This document shows, piece after piece, positions 43,229 through 51,800 of a stretch of 61,984 nucleotides of DNA. How positions within the stretch are numbered: the first letter of the stretch is position 1; each line of letters begins with the position of its first letter. This DNA is from Alphaproteobacteria bacterium UBA7314. Lineage in GTDB: Bacteria; Pseudomonadota; Alphaproteobacteria; MPNO01; UBA830. The notes beneath the pieces are model-generated. The model did no database searches, had not been told where the DNA came from, and was given only the letters and a program-made list of their open reading frames with translations. Made by a program: the position numbers and the translations under genes. The stretch lies in assembly GCA_002471575.1 (NCBI GenBank), contig DKQG01000019.1, positions 1 to 61,984 of the forward strand, read 5' to 3'.

Positions 43229-44167
43229 TCACGTCTTATGTCTATCGAAATACCGGAGAACCCGTTCAATAACGCCATCCAGGAGCAACCGGTTCTTTCC
43301 CGCACCACCCGTATTAGTAAAGCATTTTTGCCGAATAGAAGCGCGTGTGGCTGGAGTCCCATCTGCAAATTCGAACCTGTCTTTTTTCCGGATGACCGGG
43401 TTGAAGCGGCATCCGTTCACAGCCTTCCCCTCAACAATACGGCCATCTGTGCTGAAAAAGTGATTGGCGCCTTCTATAATAGTCAATTCAATACTCACGC
43501 CCGCAGATTTAAGTAGTCGTGCGAAATACTGGCATGGTTCGATATGATAATGGCTTTCCGAGCCTTTGATCATCAAAACGGGGAATGGAACTTTCGCGGG
43601 TTCTGGAATTATGTTGCAACCGGGTTCGGCAGCTGCAACGGCGCGCCAAGGAAGAAATTTAAAATCCGTCCTAATATCAACTGACTTATTTACCTGCCCT
43701 GCACCGTAACTAAATCCGGTGTAGAAGAAGTTGTTGGGATCGAAGCGTTGGTCCTTGGCTAAGATTTCTTTTAGATCCAGAGCATAATTATGAGCGTTCG
43801 GAAATTTCCCTTTATCTTGCGGATTGAGAGAGGTTTTATAGAACGCATCAAGAGCGGCAACTGCGAAACCCCGTTTCGTCCCCTCCCGCATCAGACGCGA
43901 AGAATATTCATCTGTTCGACCCACTCCGCCGGGGAAAATAACACCATCCCGGTTGCTACCATGTTGAGTGATAATTAGAGGTAGCTTGTCTTTTGGGCCA
44001 AAAGGCGTGGCAATCATTGCCACAACGGATTTTTCTTGACCTCGGCTTGCACTGGAAAACACCAACGTTTCGCTTTTGTAGGCTGGTTTTTCAATCGGGG
44101 ACGTAACGCACGCTGAAACACTCATCAGTGAGGTCAATGTCGTCGATAACAAAATGAAACGATGCAT
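43229..44167 (-). CDS. Lipoprotein alpha/beta-hydrolase, dienelactone hydrolase-like
   Basis: 312 residues. The N-terminus MHRFILLSTTLTSLMSVSAC is a lipoprotein signal. The hydrolase part has the nucleophile elbow FFYTGFSYGAGQ (Ser) and a late His in IEGANHFFS, with an acidic residue expected in MIKGSESHYH. The oxyanion-loop region IITQHGSNRDG is typical of dienelactone-type esterases. The substrate is unknown. The ATG at 44167 is preceded by AAGGGGA; a GTG 18 bases further up is less likely. It is the main cargo of the tRNA-Cys island and is A+T-richer than the flanks by eye. Confidence 0.78.
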   Translation of the reverse strand: MHRFILLSTTLTSLMSVSACVTSPIEKPAYKSETLVFSSASRGQEKSVVAMIATPFGPKDKLPLIITQHGSNRDGVIFPGGVGRTDEYSSRLMREGTKRGFAVAALDAFYKTSLNPQDKGKFPNAHNYALDLKEILAKDQRFDPNNFFYTGFSYGAGQVNKSVDIRTDFKFLPWRAVAAAEPGCNIIPEPAKVPFPVLMIKGSESHYHIEPCQYFARLLKSAGVSIELTIIEGANHFFSTDGRIVEGKAVNGCRFNPVIRKKDRFEFADGTPATRASIRQKCFTNTGGAGKNRLLLDGVIERVLRYFDRHKT

Positions 44168-44236
44168 TTTTATCCCCTTTTGCACGTTTGTAAAAATAGC
44201 GCTATTTCGAATTTCCCTTCACGCGCCTCTCTCCCG

Positions 44237-44419
44237 CTATTCAGCGGCACAGATTAGGCAGAATTTTCGGCCTATACCATTAACGTTCTGGTTTGGGTCA
44301 GTTGTAAATTTTATATCATTGCAGTGGCCGATCCCGTCCAGACTAACCGCGAGGGGTAAGGTCGAATGCGCTAACGGCTGAACGATTTCTATATCCGCTT
44401 CAATGGAGAACTTCTGCAT
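44237..44419 (-). CDS. Short hypothetical open frame
   Basis: 60 codons starting MQKFSIEADIEIVQPLAHST, directly after the end of the frameshifted small secreted protein gene, with CAGGGA 4 bases ahead of the ATG. Two cysteines lie near the end (KFCLICAAE). No family is recognised and it may not be translated. Confidence 0.3.
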   Translation of the reverse strand: MQKFSIEADIEIVQPLAHSTLPLAVSLDGIGHCNDIKFTTDPNQNVNGIGRKFCLICAAE

Positions 44420-44440
44420 CGTTCCCTGGAGGATGTCGCC

Positions 44441-44736
44441 CTAATGTTTGTTGCCCCATTCAGCTGCTTCGATGTACTCGCGCTCGCCGTAATAAACGCC
44501 GCCATTATCGACAGCATTGAACGCTCGCTTGAGACAATCATTCGGCGTCTGGTACGGGCTCATGCCAGCTAGGGTAGCAATCATCGAACCGCTTGCCTGG
44601 TAATCGGGCGTTAGCTTACCCTGCGCTTCGCCGCTAATGGGTGAACCTCACCAAAGGCGATCAGGGTGGACAGGAAAAGACCGATGCCGGATAGCAGTAT
44701 TGCCAGCTCGGCAAAGCGTTCGAACCAAAACCTCAT
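44441..44736 (-). pseudogene. Frameshifted small secreted protein with conserved membrane N-terminus
   Basis: The ATG at 44736 has GGAG 8 bases ahead. It encodes MRFWFERFAELAILLSGIGL and FLSTLIAFG, a single hydrophobic helix, and stops after 41 residues at 44611. The next frame continues ISGEAQGKLTPDYQASGSM, then MSPYQTPNDCLKRAFNAVDN, and ends EYIEAAEWGNKH at 44441. Together they look like one exported protein of roughly 95 residues split by a frameshift near 44645. The N-terminal 29 residues and ribosome site are conserved at 52150, in the second island. Confidence 0.5.
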
Positions 44737-44817
44737 AGTTCAATCTCCGCGAGATCACTAACAGGATTCGGTGTCTTTCTCTATGCTAACCCATTGAAAT
44801 GGGCTACTTGAAGGGAC
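44699..44817. repeat. Right-end block of mini-island, copy 1
   Basis: About 120 bases similar to 52113-52230: shared runs include TTGCCAGC, ACCTCATAG, CAATCTCCGCGAGAT (ribosome site of the small membrane protein) and GCTAACCCATTG...TGGGCTA, the last an imperfect palindrome close to the tRNA-end copy. It marks the right end of both elements. Confidence 0.6.
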
Positions 44818-44866
44818 CCGCTCCGGGCTGCAACATTTTTCCCCAAAAGAGTGGATCATCACACCC

Positions 44867-44998
44867 ATGAAACAACGGGGCCCCTGGGATCTTCATTTCC
44901 TCATAAGGCTGCGAGAGAAAAACTCTTTGGTCGGCGGTGTTTTTTTCGCGATCGGCGTTCTGTTTTTTGGCTATCTTTTTATCGTAATACTTGCCTAA
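44867..44998 (+). CDS. Possible 43-residue membrane peptide
   Basis: Open frame MKQRGPWDLHFLIRLREKNS then LVGGVFFAIGVLFFGYLFIV and a stop: a basic amphipathic N-terminus and one C-terminal hydrophobic helix. There is no strong ribosome site. It lies just outside the tRNA-Cys island. Tentative. The following 233 bases up to the CoA ligase hold nothing else I can support. Confidence 0.3.
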   Translation: MKQRGPWDLHFLIRLREKNSLVGGVFFAIGVLFFGYLFIVILA

Positions 44999-45231
44999 GC
45001 ATCCCATTGGATATCTAGCCTAGGCGGGTGCCGCTGTGAAAATAAATTATCCGACCAGTGCAAGTAGAAGAAATATCGGATCGCGCATCGGTACCCCCGG
45101 TATTTTAACCCGACCTTGAGACGAATTCTTTTAAGCAGCAGAGTCTACAACAAGCTGACGGATGGGCTATTCAATTTTCTGGGAGCTTCTTGTTCTGTGT
45201 CACGTTGTCCGTATTGTAGTCAGGAGAGACA

Positions 45232-46893
45232 ATGCAACACGGGAATTGCGACGTGGCGAATCCATTCGAGACTAACCTAGAGAAGAACCCGGCGAACTTT
45301 CAGTCGTTGACGCCGCTGAGCTTTATCGAACGCACTGCCGCCACATATCCCGACCGCACTGCGGTGATCCACGGAAATATTCGGAGAACCTGGGCCGAGA
45401 CCTATATGCGATCACGGCGTCTAGCCAGCGCTTTGGAAAGGCATGGACTTAAACCCGGCGAGACCGTCGCGGCAATGCTGCCAAACGTACCGGCGATGGT
45501 GGAAGCGCATTTCGGCGTGTCGATGATGGGAGGCGTTCTGAACGCCCTGAACATCCGCCTGGATAACGATGCGATCGCGTTCATCCTGCAGCATGGCGAG
45601 GCCAAAGTCTTACTTACCGATCGTGAATTTTCGGAGACGATCAAAAGCACGCTGGCCCAATTGGACGACAAACCCTTTGTAATTGACGTCGACGACGTCA
45701 CCTACGAAGGCGGCGAGTTGCTGGGTGAGGTCGAATATGAGGATTTCATCGCCGCTGGTGATCCGGAATACGACTGGGCATGGCCCACCGACGAATGGAA
45801 CGCCTGTTCGCTGAACTACACGTCTGGAACGACCGGCAATCCGAAGGGTGTCGTTTATCATCATCGCGGTGCGTTTTTGAACGCCATCGGCAACGCGCTG
45901 GTCTGGGCAATGCCTCCTCACCCGATTTACTTGTGGACCCTCCCGATGTTTCATTGCAACGGCTGGTGTTTCCCATGGACGGTAGCGGCCTTTGCCGGAA
46001 CCAATGTCTGCCTGCGTCGTGTCGAAGCGGAACCGATTTTCGACGCCATCTCTGAGCACGGCGTCACCCATTTCTGCGGTGCGCCGATTGTGCTCAACAT
46101 GATCGCAAATGCGCCAGACAGTCAGAAAAAGCCATTCGATCACAACGTCGAAGCGATGACCGCTGGCGCCGCCCCGCCCGCCGCGGTGATCGAGTCCATG
46201 GAAAGCCAAGGCTTCAATGTCACCCACGTGTACGGACTGACGGAAACGTATGGGCCATCGGTGGTCAGTGCATGGAAAGGTGAATGGGGCGATCGGCCAA
46301 TCGCTGACCGGGCGGCGCTGAAAGCGCGACAGGGGGTGCGTTATCACGTCCTGGAGGCGCTGATGGTCGGCGACCCCGAAACCATGGAACCGGTCCCGCA
46401 GGACGGTGAAACCATGGGCGAGATTTTCATGCGTGGAAACGACGTGATGAAAGGCTATCTCAAGAATCCGAAGGCAACTGAAGAAGCGTTTGCCGGCGGT
46501 TGGTTTCATTCCGGCGATCTCGGCGTCTGGCATGAAGACGGCTATATCGAACTAAAAGACCGCTCCAAGGACATCATCATTTCCGGCGGCGAGAATATTT
46601 CTTCGATCGAGGTTGAAGGTATATTGTACAAGCACCCCAAAGTTCTCGAAGCCGCTGTCGCCGCTAGGCCGGATACGAAATGGGGCGAGAGTCCCTGTGC
46701 TTTCGTGACGCTGAGGGAAGGCGAGGACGCGACTGACAAAGAGATATTTGAGTTCTGCCGCGAGAACATGGCGCGGTTCAAAGTACCACGTACGGTTGTT
46801 TTCGGTCCCCTACCGAAAACCTCAACCGGCAAGATACAAAAGTTTATCCTCCGAGAACGGGCGAAAGAACTGGGCGAGCGGGACGAAGGATAG
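45232..46893 (+). CDS. Acyl-CoA synthetase (AMP-forming ligase)
   Basis: 553-residue adenylate-forming enzyme that activates a carboxylic acid to its CoA thioester through an acyl-AMP. Motifs: P-loop NYTSGTTGNPKGVVYHHRG, A5 HVYGLTETYGPSVV, A7/A8 HSGDLGVWHEDGYIELKDRSKDII and A10 PKTSTGKIQKF. The sequence is like medium-chain or aryl acyl-CoA ligases; substrate unknown. AGGAGAG precedes the ATG. It is followed after 5 bases by a PaaK-like ligase and then an MFS exporter, suggesting a three-gene operon for uptake, efflux or breakdown of an organic acid (inference). Confidence 0.9.
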   Translation: MQHGNCDVANPFETNLEKNPANFQSLTPLSFIERTAATYPDRTAVIHGNIRRTWAETYMRSRRLASALERHGLKPGETVAAMLPNVPAMVEAHFGVSMMGGVLNALNIRLDNDAIAFILQHGEAKVLLTDREFSETIKSTLAQLDDKPFVIDVDDVTYEGGELLGEVEYEDFIAAGDPEYDWAWPTDEWNACSLNYTSGTTGNPKGVVYHHRGAFLNAIGNALVWAMPPHPIYLWTLPMFHCNGWCFPWTVAAFAGTNVCLRRVEAEPIFDAISEHGVTHFCGAPIVLNMIANAPDSQKKPFDHNVEAMTAGAAPPAAVIESMESQGFNVTHVYGLTETYGPSVVSAWKGEWGDRPIADRAALKARQGVRYHVLEALMVGDPETMEPVPQDGETMGEIFMRGNDVMKGYLKNPKATEEAFAGGWFHSGDLGVWHEDGYIELKDRSKDIIISGGENISSIEVEGILYKHPKVLEAAVAARPDTKWGESPCAFVTLREGEDATDKEIFEFCRENMARFKVPRTVVFGPLPKTSTGKIQKFILRERAKELGERDEG

Positions 46894-46898
46894 GGGAA

Positions 46899-48200
46899 AT
46901 GTGGGAAACACCCGAACTTCCCTTTCCCGTCGAATCGCGCGCACGGATCGCGGAAATCAGCAAGCAGGGCCGTCGGCGCGCCATCGAGCAGGCAAAACGG
47001 TCACGTTTTTTTGCCGGCAAGCTCGACCACATCAATCTCGATCATCTGCATGAACCGGAAGAATGGGCAAAGGTACCGATACTGACAAAGGACGAGCTCC
47101 GCGCCATTCCTGCTGAGGATTTTCATGACGTTTTTTGCGTCGGACCGCGCAACGAAGTTATCGAGTTCTGGCGATCCGGCGGCTCGACAGGACAACCGCT
47201 GTTTTATCCTCGGTCGTTCAACGATCTGCGTCTCGCCCGGGAAGGATTCAGACGGGCATGGGAAGCCGCCGGCATAAAGAAAGGCGACCTTGCGCATGTC
47301 TCGTTTCCGCTGGGCATACATCCGGTTGGTCAGGTCTATTGCCGGACCGCCCAGCAGATGGGTGTCGGCGTGAACTGGTGCGGCGCCGGGAATTCAACAC
47401 CATCGGAAGTACAGGTAGACCTAATCCGGACCCTAAAACCGACCGTGTTCTGCGGGATGGCCAGCTACGGCTTACAGCTGGCCCAGGTGGCTGAACGGAT
47501 GGGCTTCGATCTCGCAAATAGTTCGGTTAAAACCTTTTTGACAGCCGCCGAGCCTGTTTCCCCCGGAAAACGGGAACGCATCGAGGCGTTATGGGGCGCG
47601 GAACTCTACGATCAGTTCGGCTGCACAGAAGGATCGTTCATGGCGAGCGAGTCCAGTTATCATGACGGCATGCATTACTGGACTGATATGTTCGATCTTG
47701 AAGTCGTTGATGAAAACACCGGTGAGCCGGTCGCGGAGGGCGAAAACGGCATTCTGGTATTCACACCGTTTTGGAACGTAGAGATGACGCCGTTCCTTCG
47801 TTGGGAAACGGGCGACTATGTATCGTATATCGAGAGGGGTGCGACGGACGGCCCGCTATCCGTCTATCCCATGATCCGCCACGCGGCGCGCACGTCCGGA
47901 TTTTTCAAGGTTCGGGGCGTGAATATAAATCATGCCGATTTCGAGGACTTTATGCTGCGGCAGCTGGCGATCAATGATTTCAAGGTCGAAGTCGCCGAAA
48001 CAGAGACCCTCGACAGCATGACGATTTCGATCGAGCTCGGCACTGACGCTTTCCCTGAAGAAACAATCGATGTGCTGAAGAAGCAGGTTCGCCAGATATT
48101 CGAAGTATCTGCAGAAGTCGAAATGCTCATCCCCGGCACGCTCGAACAGGAATTTCAGTTACAGGTGAAACAGCAACGCTTTATCGACAAGCGTGGCTAG
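46899..48200 (+). CDS. Phenylacetate-CoA ligase-like (PaaK family) protein
   Basis: 433-residue adenylating enzyme of the PaaK branch: P-loop-like FWRSGGSTGQPLFYPRS, ELYDQFGCTEGSFMASES, and a C-terminal domain with FKVRGVNINHADFEDFML and QLQVKQQRFIDKRG. True PaaK acts on phenylacetate; no phenylacetate pathway genes accompany it, so an aromatic acid is only a guess. It lies 5 bases after the acyl-CoA synthetase, a tandem of two different CoA-ligase types. Confidence 0.83.
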   Translation: MWETPELPFPVESRARIAEISKQGRRRAIEQAKRSRFFAGKLDHINLDHLHEPEEWAKVPILTKDELRAIPAEDFHDVFCVGPRNEVIEFWRSGGSTGQPLFYPRSFNDLRLAREGFRRAWEAAGIKKGDLAHVSFPLGIHPVGQVYCRTAQQMGVGVNWCGAGNSTPSEVQVDLIRTLKPTVFCGMASYGLQLAQVAERMGFDLANSSVKTFLTAAEPVSPGKRERIEALWGAELYDQFGCTEGSFMASESSYHDGMHYWTDMFDLEVVDENTGEPVAEGENGILVFTPFWNVEMTPFLRWETGDYVSYIERGATDGPLSVYPMIRHAARTSGFFKVRGVNINHADFEDFMLRQLAINDFKVEVAETETLDSMTISIELGTDAFPEETIDVLKKQVRQIFEVSAEVEMLIPGTLEQEFQLQVKQQRFIDKRG

Positions 48201-48221
48201 GTCGTTGCAGGAACCAGACAT

Positions 48222-49418
48222 TTGAACAAGTCAGCTACCGCTCCCGGCGTCTTCGTTATCGGAGCGGTCCTTACCCTTCTGGTTGCGGCCAATCCGGTCA
48301 GTACGGACACGCTGGCGCCGGGTGTCCCGGCGCTCCGGGATTTCTTCGGGGTCAGCACCAGCAGCGCTAATCTGGTGTTCAGCACCTATGTCTTCGCCTT
48401 CGGTTTTATGCAGCTCGTCTACGGCCCAATCGCCGACCGCTTCGGACGACGCCCCGTTCTGTTGATCGCGATGAGCCTATATTGCGTAGCAACAGTCCTT
48501 TGTGCCTTCGCTCCGACGTTCGAAACCCTTCTGTGCGCGCGAGCGCTGCAGGGGGCAGCTGCAGCCGCTGCCCCGGCTCTCGCTCGGGCAGTCATCCGCG
48601 ATTTATACGGCGTGGACGGTTCGCGGAAGGTAATGAGCTACGTGATGTCGGCTTTCGGAATATTCGCCATCGGAGCGCCCGCTATCGGGGGTATCCTAGT
48701 TGCATGGAAGGGCTGGCAGGCATCTTTTTTCTTTTGCGCCGTTTATGCACTCGTGACGATCGCTGCGGTATTTGTCTACCTTAAGGAAACCCGGCCGGAG
48801 AGCGCCCCCACATCCTTTAAACTGTCCACAACGTTTGCACTTTACGTGCGGCTAACACCCAATCCACAGTTTGCGCTGAACTGCATTACGAACCTATTGA
48901 TGTATTCCGCCATGTTCGTCTGGCTGTCCGGCAGCATGCTGGTCATCGTCGACGGGTACGGCATTCGCCCTGATATCGGAGGCCTTTTGTTCGCCTTCGG
49001 ATCCGCCGGTTTTATGGCTGGGGCAGCCTTCGCAGGGCGACTGGGTACCCGTATCGGACCACACAAGCTCATTATCTCGGGTAGCGCCATCGCTATCGTC
49101 GCAGCGGCTATGATCCTGTTGTTAGGATACATGCAAATCCGGACCGGGCTTGCGGTGGCCTTACCCGCACTGGTGTGGATGTTCGGTCACGGTCTTCATT
49201 ACCCGCAATCGATGGCGGCCGCAGTCGCACCGTTTCCGGAAAATGCAGGCGCGGCATCGTCACTGATCGGGTTCTATCAGACCACGGCCGGCGCTATTGC
49301 AGCGGTTGCGATAGGGGCGCTTCATGACGGCTCGGCGATCCCTTTTGGCGGACTGATGTTAGGACTGAGCATTGCAGCCCTCTTCGCCTATGCGCCGTTT
49401 TATCGCCGCTTTCTTTGA
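48222..49418 (+). CDS. Bcr/CflA-type MFS multidrug exporter
   Basis: 398 residues with 12 predicted membrane helices. MFS signatures: TDTLAPGVPALRDFFG in the first loop, motif A YGPIADRFGRRPVLLIAM, and the antiporter motif C-like ARALQGAAAAAAPALARAVIRD, characteristic of drug:H+ antiporters of the Bcr/CflA group. The TTG start at 48222 is 21 bases after the ligase stop with GCAGGAA ahead of it. Probably exports a product or substrate related to the two ligases, or acts independently. Confidence 0.85.
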   Translation: MNKSATAPGVFVIGAVLTLLVAANPVSTDTLAPGVPALRDFFGVSTSSANLVFSTYVFAFGFMQLVYGPIADRFGRRPVLLIAMSLYCVATVLCAFAPTFETLLCARALQGAAAAAAPALARAVIRDLYGVDGSRKVMSYVMSAFGIFAIGAPAIGGILVAWKGWQASFFFCAVYALVTIAAVFVYLKETRPESAPTSFKLSTTFALYVRLTPNPQFALNCITNLLMYSAMFVWLSGSMLVIVDGYGIRPDIGGLLFAFGSAGFMAGAAFAGRLGTRIGPHKLIISGSAIAIVAAAMILLLGYMQIRTGLAVALPALVWMFGHGLHYPQSMAAAVAPFPENAGAASSLIGFYQTTAGAIAAVAIGALHDGSAIPFGGLMLGLSIAALFAYAPFYRRFL

Positions 49419-49566
49419 CACCGCAGCCATGTCCTTTAATTGACCCAAAAATGCCGGCGTAGCCATTGGCCTCGCACTGCAGGGGAACGCTTTCGAACGT
49501 GGCCGCCGGTGTGATGCTGATAATTTTTGGGCCCTTCGGCGCCTGTGATTTCATCGAGGGCGGTGG

Positions 49567-50003
49567 CTATTCGGCGGGGTAGTCAACTTGGAACTGTTTA
49601 CGACAGAAATTACAACCGCCGAAGGTATTTTCATCGTTGCGCCAAATAGCCAGCTCGGGGTCGGGGCGCCAACCAATTTCAGCCGCACTTCGACGCCCCA
49701 TGACCAAATGGTCCTCGCGATCGGATACAGTGATAGCATCAATCCTGTTATCGAAACGGGCAAAAGGTCTTCGATAAATAACCGTTAAGCCTGAGAGACC
49801 CGGGGTCCTATTACGTAGTGGGTGAAATGGCGGCCAGTTGGGCGAACATATGCGTTCGTGTTTGGGGAAATACGGAAGATAATTGGACCGTCTTCGTCAA
49901 ACTGAACAAAGCGCTGAAGGAGGCCGGTGACGACGCCAACATATTGATCCCCTTCCCTCAACACCGGGTCCATATCGAAAGCGATGTAATCTCCAAGTAG
50001 CAT
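49567..50003 (-). pseudogene. Possible decayed gene upstream of tRNA-Asn
   Basis: Minus-strand frame 50003-49785 reads MLLGDYIAFDMDPVLREGDQ and on to FTHYVIGPRVSQA-stop; an overlapping frame then reads VIYRRPFARFDNRIDAITVS, GWRPDPELAIWRNDEN and ends GGCNFCRKQFQVDYPAE at 49567. Both look like protein; the second has a CxxC pair and no obvious start. One frameshifted gene or two small genes would fit. I recognise no family. The bases 49419-49566 show nothing convincing. Confidence 0.3.
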
Positions 50004-50140
50004 GACCTGGTTGCCGTGCTTCGTTAACAGGCGGATGCCGCAGCGCTCCGATTAACAAAATCGCAATATCTATTGCGCAAATTTGTCGCTAAGGGGTGGA
50101 AACACAGATCGTCCGATGTTATATGCCGTCACCGCAATGA

Positions 50141-50216
50141 TCCTCGGTAGCTCAGTTGGTAGAGCAAGCGGCTGTTAACCGCTGGGTCGGGGGTTCGAGT
50201 CCCTCCCGGGGAGCCA
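50141..50216 (+). tRNA. tRNA-Asn(GUU)
   Basis: 76-base cloverleaf: acceptor TCCTCGG/CCGGGGA (one G-U pair), anticodon arm GCGGCTGTTAACCGC with anticodon GTT, T arm GGGGGTTCGAGTCCCTC, discriminator G and encoded CCA. Its last 16 bases are repeated at 52231-52246 (one mismatch). Confidence 0.95.
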
Positions 50217-50327
50217 CTCCCTTCACCCATCCCTCGTTTTCTGGGATTAATCGGAAGGGTGTACCATTTTGCTGGGGGCGAGTGTACCAGATACGTTTCT
50301 AATGCGTTCCAGTCCACTCGCCCCTAG
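50201..50327. repeat. att-containing direct repeat, copy A (tRNA-Asn)
   Basis: Begins CCCTCCCGGGGAGCCA in the tRNA 3' end and continues through GATTAATCGGAAGGG and GTACCATTTTGCTGGGGGCG to about CCAGTCCACTCG. It is similar to 52231-52356 with scattered mismatches and includes the hairpin ATCCC-GTTTTCT-GGGAT region that may terminate the tRNA transcript. Confidence 0.8.
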
Positions 50328-50342
50328 TTTTCTCTAATTCGC
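50247..50342 (-). pseudogene. Integrase C-terminal tail remnant at tRNA-Asn
   Basis: The minus strand reads AN-stop-RKLGASGLERIRNVSGT and ends SKMVHPSD-stop, matching the final 30 residues of the integrase remnant at 52278 (SGLERIRNVS...SKMVHPSD). Everything upstream of the tail is lost. The remaining bases up to 50537 hold no gene I can support. Confidence 0.6.
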
Positions 50343-50537
50343 TTGGTTGGTGCAATTTTATATTGCCAGCGTGAACCCCCGGCGACATTTACCTCCAGCA
50401 AAGTGGTCGCCTCTGTTGTAATCACTAAGGCTGGCAAAAGGCCTAATGTATTAGCTCACGCCGAGGTATCCGGGGCTTTCAGTGTCAGCGTTCTCTTTTA
50501 AACAGAGTTTTCCTTAAAGAACGTGAATGAATAATTA

Positions 50538-51746
50538 TTATTCTGCTGCTTCGGTATTCATGAGTGCATCTGTTACTTTTTCCGCCGACACAAGCATTTG
50601 CTCGCCTTCGGCACCCCTCAGTACTCCCTTTGGTTCCTCGCCCCGTCGTACCGCGTCAATCCCTTCCATGACCATCTTCCTAAGCAGTATGATGCCCCGA
50701 TCGGTAACACCAAGCCGCTCAATCGTCCGGTCCACCGGCCGCCCTTGGGTTACGATCGCGCGATAGTCTTGCTCGAACAATGTCTGAACTTGACCAGCGG
50801 CTGGAAACTCCATTCCTTCGGGTAGTTCTGGTGATTTTCCGTTCACTTCGGGCACGTGTGTAACGTGAAATAGTAATGTGTGATTATCATCAACAGGGGT
50901 CCGAAATATCGCTGAATATCTTGGCCAGTTAAACTTTCCACCCGGCCAAGGTTGGTTCAGAAGGATCGTAGTTGGAAAACGGAGGTAATTAGTGCGTCCG
51001 TAATCTCCTCGTATTTGCACAGTTTGGATCCCGAAGTCGTCCGGATGCCAGTCGACCTCGGGTATCTGGCTCCACACGTCGGCCCGTGTCGATCCCTCGC
51101 CGTGAAGAATGCCGGTATGAACTTGGTCGACGGAGTTCTCTACTATCTGTAGCCAATTAGCCGGCCATAAACAGAAATTTTCTACAATCCGTACCCCGCC
51201 CCGCGCAGCAATCACGTCAATCTGAGGAAGCATCGGAGCTTCGCCACTACCCATATAGGTCCAGATTAGGCCACCTTGCTCCCTAACGGGATATGCCTTG
51301 ATCGTCACCTTATTCTTAAAGTTACTGTTTTTCGGTTCCCCGGGCATGGCGAGACATTCGCCGGCATTATCAAAAGTCCAACCGTGATAGGGGCAAGCCA
51401 GACCCCTTTCGCGCGGCCGGCCATACTCCAGTGAACTATTACGGTGAGGGCAATTGATATCCATTAAACCTAGGTCGCCTGAGAGGTCACGGTACAAAAC
51501 GAGATCCTCACCAAGTATGCGCACCGCGAGAGGGTTTCCCTCAAACGTGGCGGCTTTTTGACCGAAAGAAGTAGCTGTACCCGGTCGATCATTATAAAGA
51601 AAAGGCTCATCAAGCTGAAGTTGTGCAGTGGGACCAACCGGATTGTCCGACAGTGCTATCGGAAACCAGAATGAACGTAGCCAACGTCCACAATCGCTGT
51701 CTGGACCGACTTTAGTAAGAATATCGTTTTCTTCAGCTGAAAGCAT
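50538..51746 (-). CDS. Rieske non-haem iron oxygenase, phthalate dioxygenase-like subunit
   Basis: 402-residue alpha-type oxygenase subunit. Rieske [2Fe-2S] ligands are Cys99, His101, Cys118 and His121 (CPHRN ... CPYHGW). The mononuclear iron site has His210 and His215 in VDQVHTGILH, with Asp207 as bridging residue. The opening MLSAEENDILTKVGP is typical of the phthalate 4,5-dioxygenase group. No reductase or ferredoxin gene is adjacent, so electrons must come from elsewhere; the substrate is unknown. The start at 51746 is supported by GGGGAGA upstream. Cargo of the tRNA-Asn island. Confidence 0.88.
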   Translation of the reverse strand: MLSAEENDILTKVGPDSDCGRWLRSFWFPIALSDNPVGPTAQLQLDEPFLYNDRPGTATSFGQKAATFEGNPLAVRILGEDLVLYRDLSGDLGLMDINCPHRNSSLEYGRPRERGLACPYHGWTFDNAGECLAMPGEPKNSNFKNKVTIKAYPVREQGGLIWTYMGSGEAPMLPQIDVIAARGGVRIVENFCLWPANWLQIVENSVDQVHTGILHGEGSTRADVWSQIPEVDWHPDDFGIQTVQIRGDYGRTNYLRFPTTILLNQPWPGGKFNWPRYSAIFRTPVDDNHTLLFHVTHVPEVNGKSPELPEGMEFPAAGQVQTLFEQDYRAIVTQGRPVDRTIERLGVTDRGIILLRKMVMEGIDAVRRGEEPKGVLRGAEGEQMLVSAEKVTDALMNTEAAE

Positions 51747-51800
51747 TTGTTTGGTCTCCCCAGGGCGGTCAACACACTCGCCCAGCATTCCATGTATCAT

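Larger units (their letters stand above)
42825..44828. mobile_element. Degenerate mini-island at tRNA-Cys
   Basis: The tRNA-Cys 3' end CCGCTCCGGGC (42825-42835) is repeated at 44818-44828. Directly after the tRNA is an integrase C-terminal tail remnant; then a lipoprotein esterase, a small open frame, a frameshifted small secreted protein, and a right-end block homologous to that of the tRNA-Asn island. The element is about 2 kb and has no working integrase, so it should be immobile by itself. Boundaries are inferred from an 11-base match plus the homology to the second island. Confidence 0.55.

Noticed and set aside
45610..46533. 307-codon minus-strand frame opposite the acyl-CoA synthetase
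   Set aside because: It is a shadow of a gene with all catalytic motifs on the plus strand.
50129..50317. 62-codon minus-strand frame across tRNA-Asn (GTRTPDPAVNSRLL)
   Set aside because: This is the well-known spurious translation antisense to a tRNA; the only informative part is the integrase-tail signature at its start.
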